The position numbers and the translations under genes were made by a program. A stretch of DNA of 64,000 nucleotides from Ligula intestinalis (taxonomy: Eukaryota; Platyhelminthes; Cestoda; Diphyllobothriidea; Diphyllobothriidae), in contig JAYGXS010000004.1 of the NCBI GenBank assembly GCA_036362985.1, forward strand, positions 3,133,710 through 3,197,709, in the 5' to 3' direction. The notes under the pieces are model-generated. The model was not told the DNA's origin and searched no databases. It saw nothing but the letters and a program-made list of their open reading frames with translations. Shown in pieces: positions 9,251 through 20,837 of this stretch (the stretch's first letter is position 1; every line of letters begins with the position of its first letter).

Positions 9251-10920
9251 TACTGACATTAGAAGAAGGAAGAGTGTTCACTGGGGGAGGCTTATTGTTT
9301 GCCTGATGTTTTGGGCAGTTGTTTCGTCAACCCATTTTCAGAGGATGGATAGTCCGCTGCTCATGGTTCTCCTTATATGCCGCTCTTTTTCCGTGCGTGT
9401 ATTCTACCAAGTCCGACTGAGCCACTGTGTATGGCACTCCTCTCACTATCATACGTGTCTCTTCCTTTGACACTGTCTGCCATCCGGCCATTGGATTTCA
9501 GGTTTGTTACGGAGGCGGGACTCCCCATGCATTCACGGCAAAAAGGACAGACCAGCTGAGTCAAGTCCACAGTCAAGCCGCCCACGCCGTGAGCCAAGCA
9601 AACGAGACAACCACCCACAGAGCGAGGGCAGTGGTCGTAGTCGAGATGAGTCTAGAATTTCTGCGCTCACACTATACGCTAGGAATATTCTGGAAAGACC
9701 GGAGCCAGTTAAATATGCCGGAGTGAACAAGCTAATGAACGACCCCGCTGACCTGGCAACCCCCCCAGTCTTTGTGTACTGTTCAATAAAGCCATTGCCT
9801 ATCAGAACCGCTCTCTTGGCTTCTTCTGCCTACAAGTCGGGTTCGAAATGCTGGGCTATAAAAACTGGCGATGCAGGTGAGATTCAGATTTTTCATACGG
9901 GCAATAGCAAGGTGCACCAGCCAACAGCAACTGACATGATTTCAACTTATGTTACATGTCCTAAATGCGACGTTTCACTCACCGTACTAGTGATGGCAGG
10001 TCTATTCAATTCACACGGTCAAGTATCAAATGACGCAACGCAGACCATCACAATAACCGGCAGTTCCGACTCTTTTATACGTTCAGACGGTGGCAAGTAT
10101 GAATATTAGTGGCTCTCGTATTATCGGGGATGCTAGTACGGCCAGTTCTCATCAGATTTCCCTAATTCACACAAGGCAGCTCTTCACACTTCATAAAAAA
10201 TAATGTAAATGATTGTATATGGTTACCAGATAGCACTGACATTTCCAATTCCTTTGCACGCTAGCTAGCAAAGCCAAGGTGACAATACGAGATTATTTGG
10301 AGAGGTCGCAGCCTGTAATGAATTTAACCCCATGCTATTTGCACGGTAAATGCAAATGGGCGTGTCCTGCCGAGACGTAGGCGTAAAAGTGCACAGGAAA
10401 CAGGCTGTGATCCGCGCGATGCAAATGCATCCATATGGCACGCAGAAGGCTCCGTCGTCAGGGTGCCGACACAATCTCACGAAATGTGTGACACTATGGG
10501 GGCGCGTGCATGCATGCGATTACGCAGCACACAGAGCTATCCACATAACATGCTAGAGAAGGGGTCAGTTACTCTTGATGGAAAGAAGCCACGACTGTCA
10601 TTACTTCTGGGGCCTATTCAACGTCCAACATTTGTATATGCCCTCAAAATACTCTCATGTTTAACTTGAAAGGTATATTTGGCAAACATGTGCTTTAGAC
10701 AACTCATTATCTGGCTCGTACAATTGCATTGATAAGGAAAAAAATTGAGTAAAAAAGTCTGATTATTAAAATTCAACGTTTTCACACCGCCCGCATATCG
10801 AGATTGGCATGAAGAGGTCCCTTCACTGGGGAAGATATCGCAGGGGATTAATTAAGTTAAACCCTAGCAACTGCGATCCTCAGACCATGGTTACTTAGCA
10901 GAGAAGAAGTCAGTGGGGGC
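9251..10920. other. Unassigned region with one 200-codon frame
   Basis: A plus-strand frame at 9504-10109 is open for about 200 codons. Its first part is basic and Ser/Arg-rich; near the end it shows a CPKC pair without convincing later zinc ligands. I do not recognise it. Composition suggests repeat-derived sequence rather than a host gene. 10110-10920 shows nothing. Confidence 0.3.
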
Positions 10921-10921
10921 C

Positions 10922-10984
10922 ATCCTGACAAAACTCTCTTAGAGGTACTATCCCTAGGCCCTAAGTTCTGCATTGTACAAGGAA
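10922..10984 (+). mobile_element. Short PLE scrap matching the near-intact PLE
   Basis: About 60 bases closely match 38521-38580 of the near-intact PLE. They encode the LLEVLSLGPKFCI stretch of the N-terminal region, and the block GAGGTACTATCCCTAGGCCC is almost identical. It is an isolated piece. Confidence 0.75.
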
Positions 10985-11332
10985 TAGTTTATTGTGTACA
11001 AAAAGGAACGGAGAACAGATGGAAAGAAGTTGGACTTCGGAACACGCGTCATTCCACTGGACCGCCATTGTCCTAATTGACTTCTGGCGGCCGAGGGTGG
11101 GGAAAAAAGGACATGTTTGAGTGGTGCTTGGGCAGCCCCGAGAACCTAGACGCACATGTGTGTCCCCCAGGGGAAGTAGGTCAAGTCTTTTACGGTTAAG
11201 CGCGTCTGTAAGCGCTGACTGAAATATTGGGTGAACTTGAGGCAGGTGGTCTTGAACAATGACGCCGGACAAAGCAATAGAGGGCGTCGGACGGAAGAGA
11301 CCACAACAAGGAGGGGGAGAATGTAGGATAGG

Positions 11333-11625
11333 TCATGAGTATTTGTCATGCGTAGCGTACGCGGATTGAAAATCACTGTCAACTGCACGAAGTGAAAAAC
11401 TGTTACCAGGGTGTGAGGGTAACATGTAACCACCACCTGGTATCGGGGTCGGCACCGTAAGATACAGAGCCTGTAATAGCCTCTTCTGAAAATGCAGCGC
11501 TAGGTTCGCTAGCCGTGTAGCCAATGTCTCGGCTGTTGCTAGTACCCGTTGGTGTAGGCCCTTGGCGAAGTTGGCTGGTCTCCGGTAGCAAACTCGAAAG
11601 GCTTTGTTAGGATCCATTCAGTGAT
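11333..11625 (-). mobile_element. PLE C-terminal tail fragment
   Basis: The minus strand encodes KAFRVCYRRPANFAKGLHQR then VLATAETLATRLANLALHFQ. This is clearly homologous to the region after the GIY-YIG domain in the 38-40.6 kb PLE (EAFKVVYRTPSNFSKGLRQR, then MLATAEAVAIRIANPVLCCQ). It is only the last quarter of the element, placed tail to tail with the scrap at 10922. Confidence 0.75.
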
Positions 11626-11937
11626 TCGTATCAACACGGTGTGCAAGAGTAGAGTTCGAGGCCGATCATCTATATTTAGCCAAGTCGGTATGTAGTTTTG
11701 TATAGTTCAGTATATTTAGGGTAGTAGGCAATTCCTTTGAAGACCCTATTGAGAGCAGTATGCGTGAAATATCCAACGTAAAATATGTTACTATAAAAGA
11801 GTAAGTAACATATATGCATGTACAAATTTGGTTGCAGGTGTGTCAACATGTCCGTGAGATAGTCTCTTGTATACATAATATTGTAGCATTAAATATTTTA
11901 CTATTAAATAGTGAGTAGCATATACACATGTAAAGTT

Positions 11938-12339
11938 TTATCTATAGGTTAGTGCAATGCGCAAATTATTGCTCCTTCCTTGTGCATATGAACGGTACCT
12001 GTTAAGTAAATGTCCATCCAATTTCCGTTTGAATGCATCTGTGGAGTTCGCCATTACGACCTCCTCGGGCAGTCCTTTCCAGGCACCAATGACTCGTTGT
12101 GAGAACGAATGCTTGCGGACATCTAGATGGGATAAAGTTCCCCGCAGTTTGAGGGAATTCCCACGGAGGTTGGTTGAAGTGGCGAATTCGAAGAAGTCAT
12201 CAAACTTCAGGGCGCACTCCCGATTCCTCACGAGCCGGTACGTCTGTATGAGGTCGCCTCGGATTTGTCTGTACTCAAGAGGAAAAATGGTAAGTGCTTC
12301 TAGCGTACATTCGCAAGATGAAGACTTTAGGCCCTTCAC
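11938..12339 (-). pseudogene. LINE ORF2 C-terminal region, after a nonsense codon
   Basis: Continues the RT frame after the [29 protein letters not shown] and [17 protein letters not shown] match the C-terminus of the intact ORF2 (HYRQQRGDLILVYKI, LRGHTMKLR, FFTQRVIQQWNNLPQSVV). No activity is expected. Confidence 0.85.
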
Positions 12340-12366
12340 AATTTTCGGTGCTCTTCGTTGAACTCT

Positions 12367-13533
12367 TTACAGCATCTGGTAATTTTTTTGCAACCATGGT
12401 CGCCACGCCTGAACGCCATATTCCAGATGTAAACGAATAAATGTTCCGTATATTTTGCCGAATAGTTCTTTATCTATGTCGACAAAAGTTCGCTTAATGG
12501 AAAACAGAACACTGTTCGCCCTCGCCCTCTTGACAGCCCTAACACACTGTAAAGACGGCTTCAGGGATGGCACAATAGTGATACCCAGATCTTTTTGTTC
12601 ATTGACGTTCGACAGGCACCTTCCATCGAGTACGTAGTTGTGCGAGTCATCCATCGCGCTCACTTTCTTCGTCTTGAGCCACAATGTGACACACTTCTCA
12701 AAGTTAAACCACACATACCATTTTTTGGACCATTCACCTAGGCGGTCAAGTCCTTCTTGCAGAGTTTGTTCATCATAAGCGTTTCTGATGGGTTGCCATA
12801 TCTTAATATCATCTGCAAACAAGACTCCATTGCTGACCAGTCCATGTCTACAGTCGTTGATGTAGATTAGGAACAATAATGGCCCAGGGACGGAGCCCTG
12901 AGGCGCTCCACTCGTAACTGGCACTGAAGAGGATTTTGCGTTTCCGACACACACGGACTGCGATCGGCCTACGAGAAAATTTCCTACCCAATTTAGTAAA
13001 TTGCCCCTTATCTCGGATTCGCCAACCTTGTAGGGTAGACGTTGGTGAGGGACACTATCGAAGACTTTTTTAAAGTCTATGTAAACGAAATCTAAGGTGG
13101 TATTTTCGTCTAATGACCTGGACCACTGCTCCATAGAATAAAGCATATTGGTCAGGCAGGAGTGGTTTCCTCGAAAATCGTGTTGGGCACTGTCAAAGAA
13201 GTCTTTTTCTTCGAGGAACTTCATGGTGGCCTTTTTGATAATCATTTCCATAACTTTACAACAGATGCAAGTTAGGCTCACTGGTCGATAGTTGTTCGCG
13301 CTGGTTCTGGATCCACCCTTGTGAATAGGATATATGTTCGCAATTTTCCAATCGGATGGGAGGAGGCCTCGATCAAAGGACAACTGAAAAATGTGCGTAA
13401 GTGGCCTGGAAAGTTCCGAAGCCGGCTCTTGCAGCACTTTTGCTGGTATTTTGTCTGGACCCGGAGACTTAGCTTCATTAAGCGCAAGAAGTTCATTCCT
13501 TACATCTTTCTCTGTGAAACGGAGGTCCTCCAT
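12367..13533 (-). pseudogene. LINE reverse transcriptase, broken copy
   Basis: 388-codon stretch with the CR1-type RT blocks: AKSPGPDKIPAKVL, YIDFKKVFDSVPH, APQGSVPGPLLF and catalytic FADD, then HLEYGVQAWRPWL. The APQGSVPG block has Pro for the usual Leu. A TAA ends this piece and the same frame resumes straight afterwards ([12 protein letters not shown]), so one nonsense codon separates it from 11938-12339. The 5' side is cut off by a frame change near 13530. Confidence 0.88.
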
Positions 13534-13715
13534 GATTCTGCCATTACTCTCTGCATTGAAGTTTGTCGGATTAAAATGCAGTTCCTCAGTGAAAACAGAC
13601 GCAAAAACCTGCTAATATTTTCTGCCTTTTCGCGATTGTCTATAATTTCTTTGATATTTTCACCTTTTAGTACTGCAACTGTGTATTTGTTTTTTAGCCT
13701 GCTGTTGATGTAACT

Positions 13716-13964
13716 TTAGAGCACCTTTGGCTTAGTTGCGGCCCGCTCTATAATTTGCGCTTCATAGTCTTTCCGCGATTTTCGAAAGTTCAATCTATCT
13801 TCGTTTCGCTTTTGGCAGAATTCTTCAAAGTGTGAAGGTTGGCGTGTTGATGCGTACCTTCTCCAGAGTTTGTTCTTGCGGTTTATTTGACTCTTCAGAT
13901 CTCGCGTTAACCAGATGGACCTCCTCATCTTTTGTACTTTTTTCAGCGGACAGTTTCGATGCAC
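13716..13964 (-). pseudogene. LINE ORF2 linker upstream of the RT, broken
   Basis: Basic segment (MRRSIWLTRDLKSQINRKNK, then LWRRYASTRQ) corresponding to the endonuclease-RT linker of the intact LINE (IKRAMKKKQRLWKKYEHLQ). It ends in a stop, and the sequence between it and the RT has frame changes. The frame also continues upstream of the first potential start. Confidence 0.75.
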
Positions 13965-14045
13965 AACTTCATTTATAAGATCCCTGACAATGTTCCAGTC
14001 GGCATCCGGACTACCGGTAAGGAGGTCATCCCAATGTGTTCACGT

Positions 14046-14450
14046 ACACTGTGGAGCGGTAAACATTATCTGATGAACGAGGCGTCTGGAAAAGAGGCTT
14101 AAGCGTTGTACCTGAGGTGCTTGTGTGCACATAGTAGATCATCTCCAAATGAATTACAGGGTTTCCCAAGCATCGAAACACAATTTATCAGTTAACCGTG
14201 TAGTTGATATCAAACGTTTTTCAGTTTTAACCACTGGAATTAACGAAAGTTAACAGAATAAACTTTTCATAACAGAAAATACTCCTTAGATGCTATTACA
14301 GGCGTAAAAATGAAACTGATTGATCTACTGTCTTGGGCATCACTGGAAGAAGAGATACATTCGATGCCGATGAAGATAACTGGAATGTCTCGGAAGGGTA
14401 TGTCGGAAATCGACGGAACCCCATATCATAAACTGAGTTATTGAGAATAT
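14046..14450. other. Unassigned spacer
   Basis: No frame or repeat recognised between the LINE 5' truncation point and the small foldback at 14451. Confidence 0.4.
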
Positions 14451-14520
14451 TTTAGTTGATCCAACTGTGAAAAAACGCGTGGCCTCAGTGGGAGATTTTT
14501 CACAATTGGGTCAAGTAAAT
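14451..14520. repeat. Small foldback (MITE-like), copy 1
   Basis: Inverted arms of about 24 bp: TTTAGTTGATCCAACTGTGA at the left and its imperfect complement CACAATTGGGTCAAGTAAAT at the right, around a GC-rich loop. A second copy with the same arms lies at 17680-17748. No coding capacity. Confidence 0.7.
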
Positions 14521-14754
14521 TTATAAAATCTGCCAAACTATCCAAGCAATTATCGAGAATACATCACCACAGTTCAAGGAAATGTGCCTGGCAAACAAGT
14601 CAGGCCTTGACAATTTTCAAATTTTATTTTTAAAACAGACTCATCGCAGCTGATAGACTAAAAATGCCATATTGGCTCGCTTATTTTTGTGGATAATGTT
14701 GTTTGGCTGCTAAAAACGCACGAATTCCGGGAAACAATTCAAAAGGAAAGGAAG

Positions 14755-14832
14755 CGATCGTTTAAACAAGGAGTGTATTGGTTTGACGTTTCGGATTCTC
14801 GTTTGATTGCATCCTCAGAAACAGTCAGAGAT
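14755..14832 (-). ncRNA. Degenerate hammerhead-like motif
   Basis: Minus-strand remnant of the motif: GAATCC joined to GAAACGTC (GACGTTTC at 14785-14792), with the CTGATGA box decayed to CTGAGGA. It lies directly ahead of a second copy at 14870, in the same orientation. Confidence 0.4.
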
Positions 14833-14861
14833 AAGGGTGATATAGGCGCAAATGTTAAGTA

Positions 14862-15200
14862 TTTCAGAAGAAGAAGACGCGATCACTGGAACAAAAGTTT
14901 TATTTTCCTGACGTTTCTGATTCTGTCGAGAATCCTTAATCAAAGGTAAGGTTGGGATGGTCTAAGCCATGCGCAGATGGTAATGAAAAATGTACAAATT
15001 GCACGGTATTTATAGTTCGTAGCGGTCATCTGCGCGTGTACTATAATTATCCACTCCTTTAGCCACCGCTTGGGTCTTAGTCGGTGCGGTGATGGCTTGA
15101 CACTTTGCGCTCAACTCATTGATAACAACGGTTTCCATGTCTGTGTCGGATGCGGGCTTGGTAAGTTCGCGACAATTATGCCTGCTGTCGTCAGAGTTGT
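14862..15200 (+). repeat. Partial copy of the 57.5-kb TIR element
   Basis: Begins TTTCAGAAGAAGAAGACGCG and follows the left arm and interior of the element at 57502-57912 (shared blocks CACTGGAACAA, TATTTATAGTTC, CCACCGCTTGGGTCTT, GTCGGATGC). The right terminal arm is missing. At its left end it carries a minus-strand hammerhead-like core (GACGTTTC, 14910-14917). Non-coding. Confidence 0.8.
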
Positions 15201-15795
15201 TGCTGGGCCCAGCCCTTCCCACGTGGCTGATTCCCTTGCTCAGGCAATGTCTCAGTATGCAGTATGGGAACTCCAAATCATTGTGCTTGGTGAAGTATTG
15301 ATTACTTGTAGCGGCCGCGCGACTACGTGCGTACTCTAAGTAGCAGCTTTCCCGATCAGGCAGAGGATGATTTGGCGGTTCGCGCCCGAGTCGTTAATTA
15401 TCACGATTTCATAAGTGGCGCTGAATATTAGCGGAAACATTACTCAACTATTTGGCTATTTGCGCTGCCCCCGCACGGGCAAATGTTGAACGCAGAATAT
15501 GGGAACGGGAGGTCCTTGCGCTTGGGGATGAACTGAAAGCCCCAGAATAATGACCCAAACAACGCGCAGCTTACGTTTTTGTCCCCTCTTACGAGGATTT
15601 CTGCCTCGTGAAACTTGACCGGGCCAGGCCAATATACTTCTTTTTCCAATGTACTGTCTATATTCCTAGTCCCTGTGGGGCTATCCGCTGGGCTCGGGAC
15701 CAACCCCCAAAGCACCAGGGGATAACTGTATCGGTGTAAGGGAACGGTGAGCACTCCTCTTTCGTAGTTAATTATCTGATTGCCACCAAGAGGAC
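15201..15795. other. Unassigned stretch
   Basis: Contains an open minus-strand frame of about 100 codons (15440-15754) that I cannot link to any family and do not call a gene. Confidence 0.35.
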
Positions 15796-15799
15796 AAAG

Positions 15800-15950
15800 A
15801 TTCCGTGGCTCAGTGCTAAGAGCCTAGGACCTCTAAACAAAAGAATGCATGTTCGAGCTTCAGAGTTTGTAAACCTTAGGTTAGATATGGCATACCGATG
15901 ATGTCTTCTATGCAAGCTGCGACTGAGATAGCAATTTATGTTAATGACTA
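15800..15950 (+). repeat. tRNA-derived SINE
   Basis: A-box-like TGGCTCAGTGCTAAGAGC (near 15808) and B-box GTTCGAGCTTC (near 15851) spaced as in a tRNA. A decayed form of the shared body follows (GGCATACCGATGATG). Pol III promoter structure seen directly; age unknown. Confidence 0.7.
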
Positions 15951-17679
15951 CTTGTTGAACCAAGCAGTGATGACAAGCCAGTTGCGTGTTGATGATTAGT
16001 GGGTGCTCAGACCAGCAGAAATACTTAGCTCTGGAACACTAATTACAAGTAAATAAAGCCATTGCAGAGTTCGGATACGGGTAAAGATAGACTCTTGGAA
16101 AGGCTGCTCAGGCGTTCGCTCTTGCAAGAATACAAGATGGATACTGGAATACATTGAAAAGATTTTATTACTGTACCCAATTCTATGAATAGCCCCTTAC
16201 CTTTCAAAATCATTAGAGCAAAATAAAGTTTCAGTTTCTACGAATTTTTTTCAAAGAAAACGGCAAATGCGGGATTACATTAAAAAATCAATAGTTAATT
16301 GCAAATAGACTGAAGATTTTTTCTTCAAAACAGAGATCAGAAATAGTTTATAAAGTCTCCTTCTAACTAAAATCCGGTGCATAAAAATCGCTGCTTAACA
16401 GGCCGCAGTAGCAATCTGCTCTAGAAAATGAATTCCCTTATTTGTATTAGAGTAATAGGCGTGATCAGAGGTTTGTCCTTATGCACCAGTCTTTACCAAA
16501 GGTAGGTCAACCACGTGTTTGGAACGACATTTGGTACTAAAAAACCTCATGGCCGGACATATGGGTTGTTAACGCATGCTAAATGTCACATTTATAATTC
16601 GAGTCACGTGCCAACATCTGAACTATGCTAGACGAGTCGGCCAGCCATGTTATTTGGAGAAGAAGTTGGGCTGATGATGGCACTTCCGTGAAGCAAATTA
16701 TTGCGCGGAATATCCTGACTTCTTCGATTAAATTTTTCCAAAACATTTCCCGTCTGCAGTGTGAAGGCTGAAAAGTGTCTCTGCCGATGCCGCTTTCTTA
16801 TTCCTGCGCCCATAACGGAACACTGGAATGACTGTTGATATCGTTGAGAGATTGTCGTACCAAATCGTGCACCACCGTCCGCACTAAAAGGGTTCAACAT
16901 TATCTGCCAGACAAGAACCCCTCGAAGTCGAGATTAAATATATCAATGTAATGAAACATGATTTCTCAGCGAAGCATTTTTTCCATCAAATTACATTTTC
17001 CTATGCCCCAGATTACACACTTAGGGTTCCATGCATGCAGTTAGTCTGCGGTACAAGTGCTCCGCTGGATATAAACTGCTATTAAGGCCCTGCCTGAGGT
17101 CATAAAAGCCATACGTACATTCTGGTCAAAATTAGGATGCATCAGAGCGCGTTCACTGACGACCTTTCCGTTTTCGATACGTTTTAGCGCAGCACGTAAT
17201 CAATGCTAGTAAGGGCGGAATGTAAAACCGGTTAACAACGCTGACTAGTGCGGATTCTGACCCCTGGGCAATCAGGCATTATCATTAGAACAACCAAATT
17301 CATTTCACAGGTCACAACTTTAGCGTTTATTATTCTAATTTCTTCCCTGCGGACAGTCCCCTATCATCATGTATTCTTTTACCACAGATGGGGGAAATAG
17401 ATTTTTATAGAAATGTCTTTCAAAAACGTGTTTTCAGCCGTCCATTTGTTTCCAAACACTACTGCAAAACTATAGGCAAACCCAAGCTAGCGCACAGTGA
17501 GACAAAGCGCACAAAGTCAAGCACAAGTTTTCTTTTTTTCGTGGAAAAAAATGCACTCTTACCAGCTGTGAATAAGTGGACCTTTAAATCCCCAGACATT
17601 TAAGAGTGCCAACACTTGGAAAAAACCTTCGGTCACGTAAAACCTATACTTATTAAGGAGGTTTGGCAGATTTGGTTAA
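15951..17679. other. Unassigned stretch
   Basis: No recognisable gene or repeat. The 90-codon minus frame at 16628-16900 has no family features. Confidence 0.35.
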
Positions 17680-17748
17680 TTAAGTTGACTGAATTGTGAA
17701 TTCCGCCGAATGCCGCGAGTTTTTTCACAATTAGGTCAACTAAATAAA
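17680..17748. repeat. Small foldback (MITE-like), copy 2
   Basis: Same arms as the foldback at 14451-14520 (right arm TCACAATTAGGTCAACTAAA). The neighbouring block AAATCTGCCAAAC is also shared, but on the opposite side and strand. The copy is therefore inverted relative to the first, and the family extends beyond the hairpin. Confidence 0.7.
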
Positions 17749-18442
17749 GCCTTTGCAGCAAATTGAAGATGTCATGAAATATTAACCAAGATTTAGAAAT
17801 ATGTTATCAAATAAATAGTAGTTCTTAAAAAGGGTCGTTTTATAAAAATATACTTCAGTCACACCAGACTGCCACATTTAGAGTGAATATCTTTCAGGTC
17901 GCACGCAGAAGTACATTATGTTCAAGACAACTACGTAGGTAGTTTGAAATGCTCTCATTGATTTTTGGTGTCCTAGTAACTTTAAATATATGCAAACCAT
18001 AATATGAACGAAAACATTCATCGTTGTTTGTATCAAGGACTAAATTCTGTCTTCTGTTAATCTACAAATAAAGAAAGAGTTTATTGTTAAGTTGACATTT
18101 GTGTTAATTTTCAAAATTTCTTAAACTGGACATGCTAAGAAAATTGTCAGTTAAATATTTCCCGTTTAGGACAGTCATATAATTTCATACACTATAAGTA
18201 ACTCGTCATAAAATGATCATACATTTTTTCCTGACTATAAACCAAGTTCTGCACTTTACAAGCACTATTAATAAATTAACCTATACATGCTTAATGAATG
18301 AATATTTTACGGCCTTAAATAATGACGCAATCGCAACTACTCGTTCCTCAAAAATAGACTTCAAATAATAAGTCATCAACTACCAAAACATTTGAGGAAA
18401 TTGTCAATGCAAAGTCCCAGGATGTAATTGAGAAGAAGATGG
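17749..18442. other. Unassigned AT-rich stretch
   Basis: Strongly AT-rich; no gene, SINE head or element end seen. Confidence 0.4.
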
Positions 18443-18640
18443 CTCGATCGGTGAGACAATACTTTTATTCACCCGAGGTTTCGAGATCCATCGCAGATCC
18501 TTTATCAGAGAGATAGTCAGATAGCAGATCCTCAGATACCCACATCTGTTACTGCTCTTTAACTATGTATCTGATGACGAATTCGCGGCGGTTCTCGACA
18601 TGTCAGGCGAATTTAAGTATTATCTCAGCGATCGTGTCGT
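18443..18640. mobile_element. Compact inverted pair of hammerhead-like motifs
   Basis: The left motif is on the minus strand (18443-18520: CTGATAA, hairpin, GAAACCTC). The right one is on the plus strand (18568-18640: CTGATGA at 18571-18577, stem loop, TCGACATGTCAGGCGA). The outer ends are complementary (CGATCGGTGAGACAATA and TATTATCTCAGCGATCG). With about 50 bp between them this is the shortest of the hammerhead-bounded units here. Confidence 0.6.
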
Positions 18641-18719
18641 CTCCTAAAAGTTTAGGAAAGTATATTTACGAGGTGGTTTCATTTAAAAACACATTTAAAG
18701 ACAACAAGCCCTTAGAGCA

Positions 18720-19880
18720 GTGCTGAGAGCTTTATAATCCCAGCCAACAAATTCACTGATGAAAGCTTCGGGGACGGCCACCTCTGGATTAATTATGGTT
18801 GGCTGATGATGGCTAATAAGCCAGAAATAGCCATATAAGCCTCCCTGGCCTTTGCCACTGATATCTTTCTGCTTATATTATTAAATGCTGTGCGGCTGCT
18901 AGCAGGGCTTGAGAAACAAAACAAGATGCAAATGTCCTGTAACCAAACAATAAGTGCCTACCTATCATTCTTCACATTTACAAAAGTATCGAAAATCAAT
19001 GAGACGAATACATACAACTTAAGTTATCGTTTTAAAACAGTGTACATCTGCTTTGCCGACAGAAAGCTCCTTATTGAAGAGCTGACATCCTTAGGTGACT
19101 AAAATATCTGGAGAATATGTAGCTCATTAGGCTTATTCTACAACCCGACTTAAGTATTCTTTTTGAATCAAAAATATATTTCCAAATTTCAGCCGTCATT
19201 CTGCGAGATGGTACAAATACTGTGCTTCACTGTGTGCTATGTGCGCCATGTTCAAAGAAACGGTACCCTGTTGTTATCTCAAGAGCATGCATGCCGACTA
19301 CTACGCAACTGAAATTTTACCACCACTGATGAATTTTCGGATATAACCTGACTCCTGCCGATAAAATAACTCACAAGCAAAGGAGCCAGACAGAGAAGGC
19401 TTGTACCTCATTGCCCAGGATACAGAAAAAATCGTTAAAAAATGACTAATATTTGCAAAAAAGTCTGCATAGGGTAGTCCAGCCGGTCAAGAGAGCTCAT
19501 TTCTGTTTCTCACAAGAGGGTTCTGAAGCCAGCATTTGCTCGTATTATTATCCAAATAAAATATCGACCTAATAAATGACGTGAGCTTGAAATTGCCTCT
19601 AAATTTGCGAGCTTATGCGGTTCATGCATGCACATTTATCTCACCGCTTCCGAAACGGTCGCTTACTTAGGGTGGCTTTCCTTGGATGAGAAACGAATTT
19701 ATACGTGCGTGCGTGTCTGTGTGACCAAAATACGTGCCTATTGATTTGGTGCTTTTCCGGAATAGGCTAACGTGCATTTACATCACGCGCGAGAGCTGAA
19801 CATGCATCACTGAACTTGAATGACTCGCTTCGCATTTTTTAAACCATGCAGACCACCAGACTTTCAGTTTGAGGGCAGTT
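18720..19880 (+). repeat. 1.15-kb direct repeat, copy A
   Basis: Homologous along its length to 20838-22030. It starts with a decayed SINE including the shared body (GGCTGATGATGGCTAATAAG near 18801) and GCGGCTGCTAGCAGGGCTTG. It then runs through unique-looking AT-rich sequence with matching blocks such as GACTAAAATATCTGGAG, GCCTCTAAATTTGC and GAGCTGAACATGCATCA. No long reading frame survives. Origin unknown: segmental duplication or a long non-autonomous element. Confidence 0.8.
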
Positions 19881-20837
19881 ATTGGAGTAAGAAGAAGCAC
19901 ATGCAAACTAGCACGTTAAATATCTACCTTTCCGAGTAGCCAGATAAGGTTGACAAGTGTGAAGGCAAATAGAAAAACAGCATTAATCTACCTCGGAAAA
20001 AACAACAGCAATGCATCTTGCAGGTTGTAATTAACCATACCAACTAAAATCTCAGACAGGTCTTTCATCGGTATTCTGCCACTGCTGGACACAACTGCGT
20101 GGGGTTCGGCTTAGCAGTGGGTTCTTGCGCAGCTGTGTCAAACAGCGGCAGATTACTGGCGAAACACGCGTCTAAGCCGTGTTAGTGACATGTCAGAAAT
20201 GTAAACCAATATTATAAAAGCTTTTCTCGATTGTAAAGTAGTTGCCAAGTAGGGTTTTGATGTAATGGCACCTAGTAGAACCATCCTCAAGTCGTTCAAT
20301 CACATGAGGATGCCACCTTTTGGGCGAAGATCTTTCCGGCTATATGCAAAGATAAACTACATATGTAAAATACAAGCAAATGAGGAGTCGGAAATATTTT
20401 CAGTAATTTTCGGTGTCTGTATAAAGGTACATATATTTTAAAGAAAACATGAACAAATATACATTGCTTTACATTCATTTATGGTTAAATAATATACTTT
20501 TTAATTGTATAGATAAAAAATGATATTGTAAATTTATTAACTTACGTAACTTTATTAATAATTTTGAAATCGACCTCTTGAGCACACAACTGGCTTACTA
20601 TTAAGCGTAAATCATAAATGTGATTATGGGCTGAGTTCCATACTTTACAACCCAAATTACTAAGTACACGCATACGCTGTCTTATCAATGAAGATTCCAT
20701 GACCCTAAACAATCTCATCATCGGACACTTTTTGAAACCAAAATTACTTGTTTCTTAAAAACGGACTGAAAAGAACACGGAATATTTACGAACTTGCTTT
20801 ATTTAAAATATATATATTCAAAGACAAAAAATGCATG
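19881..20837. other. Spacer between the two 1.15-kb repeats
   Basis: AT-rich, no gene or element recognised. Confidence 0.4.

Larger units (their letters stand above)
11690..14045 (-). mobile_element. 5'-truncated, degenerate CR1-like LINE
   Basis: Second LINE of the same broad family as 2251-6968, on the opposite strand. It starts inside the region between endonuclease and RT (HWDDLLTGSPDADW near 14040) and runs through RT to the 3' UTR. The 3' end matches the other LINE: GGGTCTTCAAAGGAATTGCC near 11745 versus GGGTTTTCAAAGGCATTGCC near 6905. Truncation at the 5' end is usual for LINE copies. Frameshifts and stops break the protein. Confidence 0.85.

Noticed and set aside
9504..10109. 201-codon open frame with a CPKC pair
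   Set aside because: No second zinc-ligand pair in a sensible spacing, mixed composition and no gene context. Left as unassigned.
16628..16900. 90-codon minus frame
   Set aside because: No recognisable motif or neighbour.
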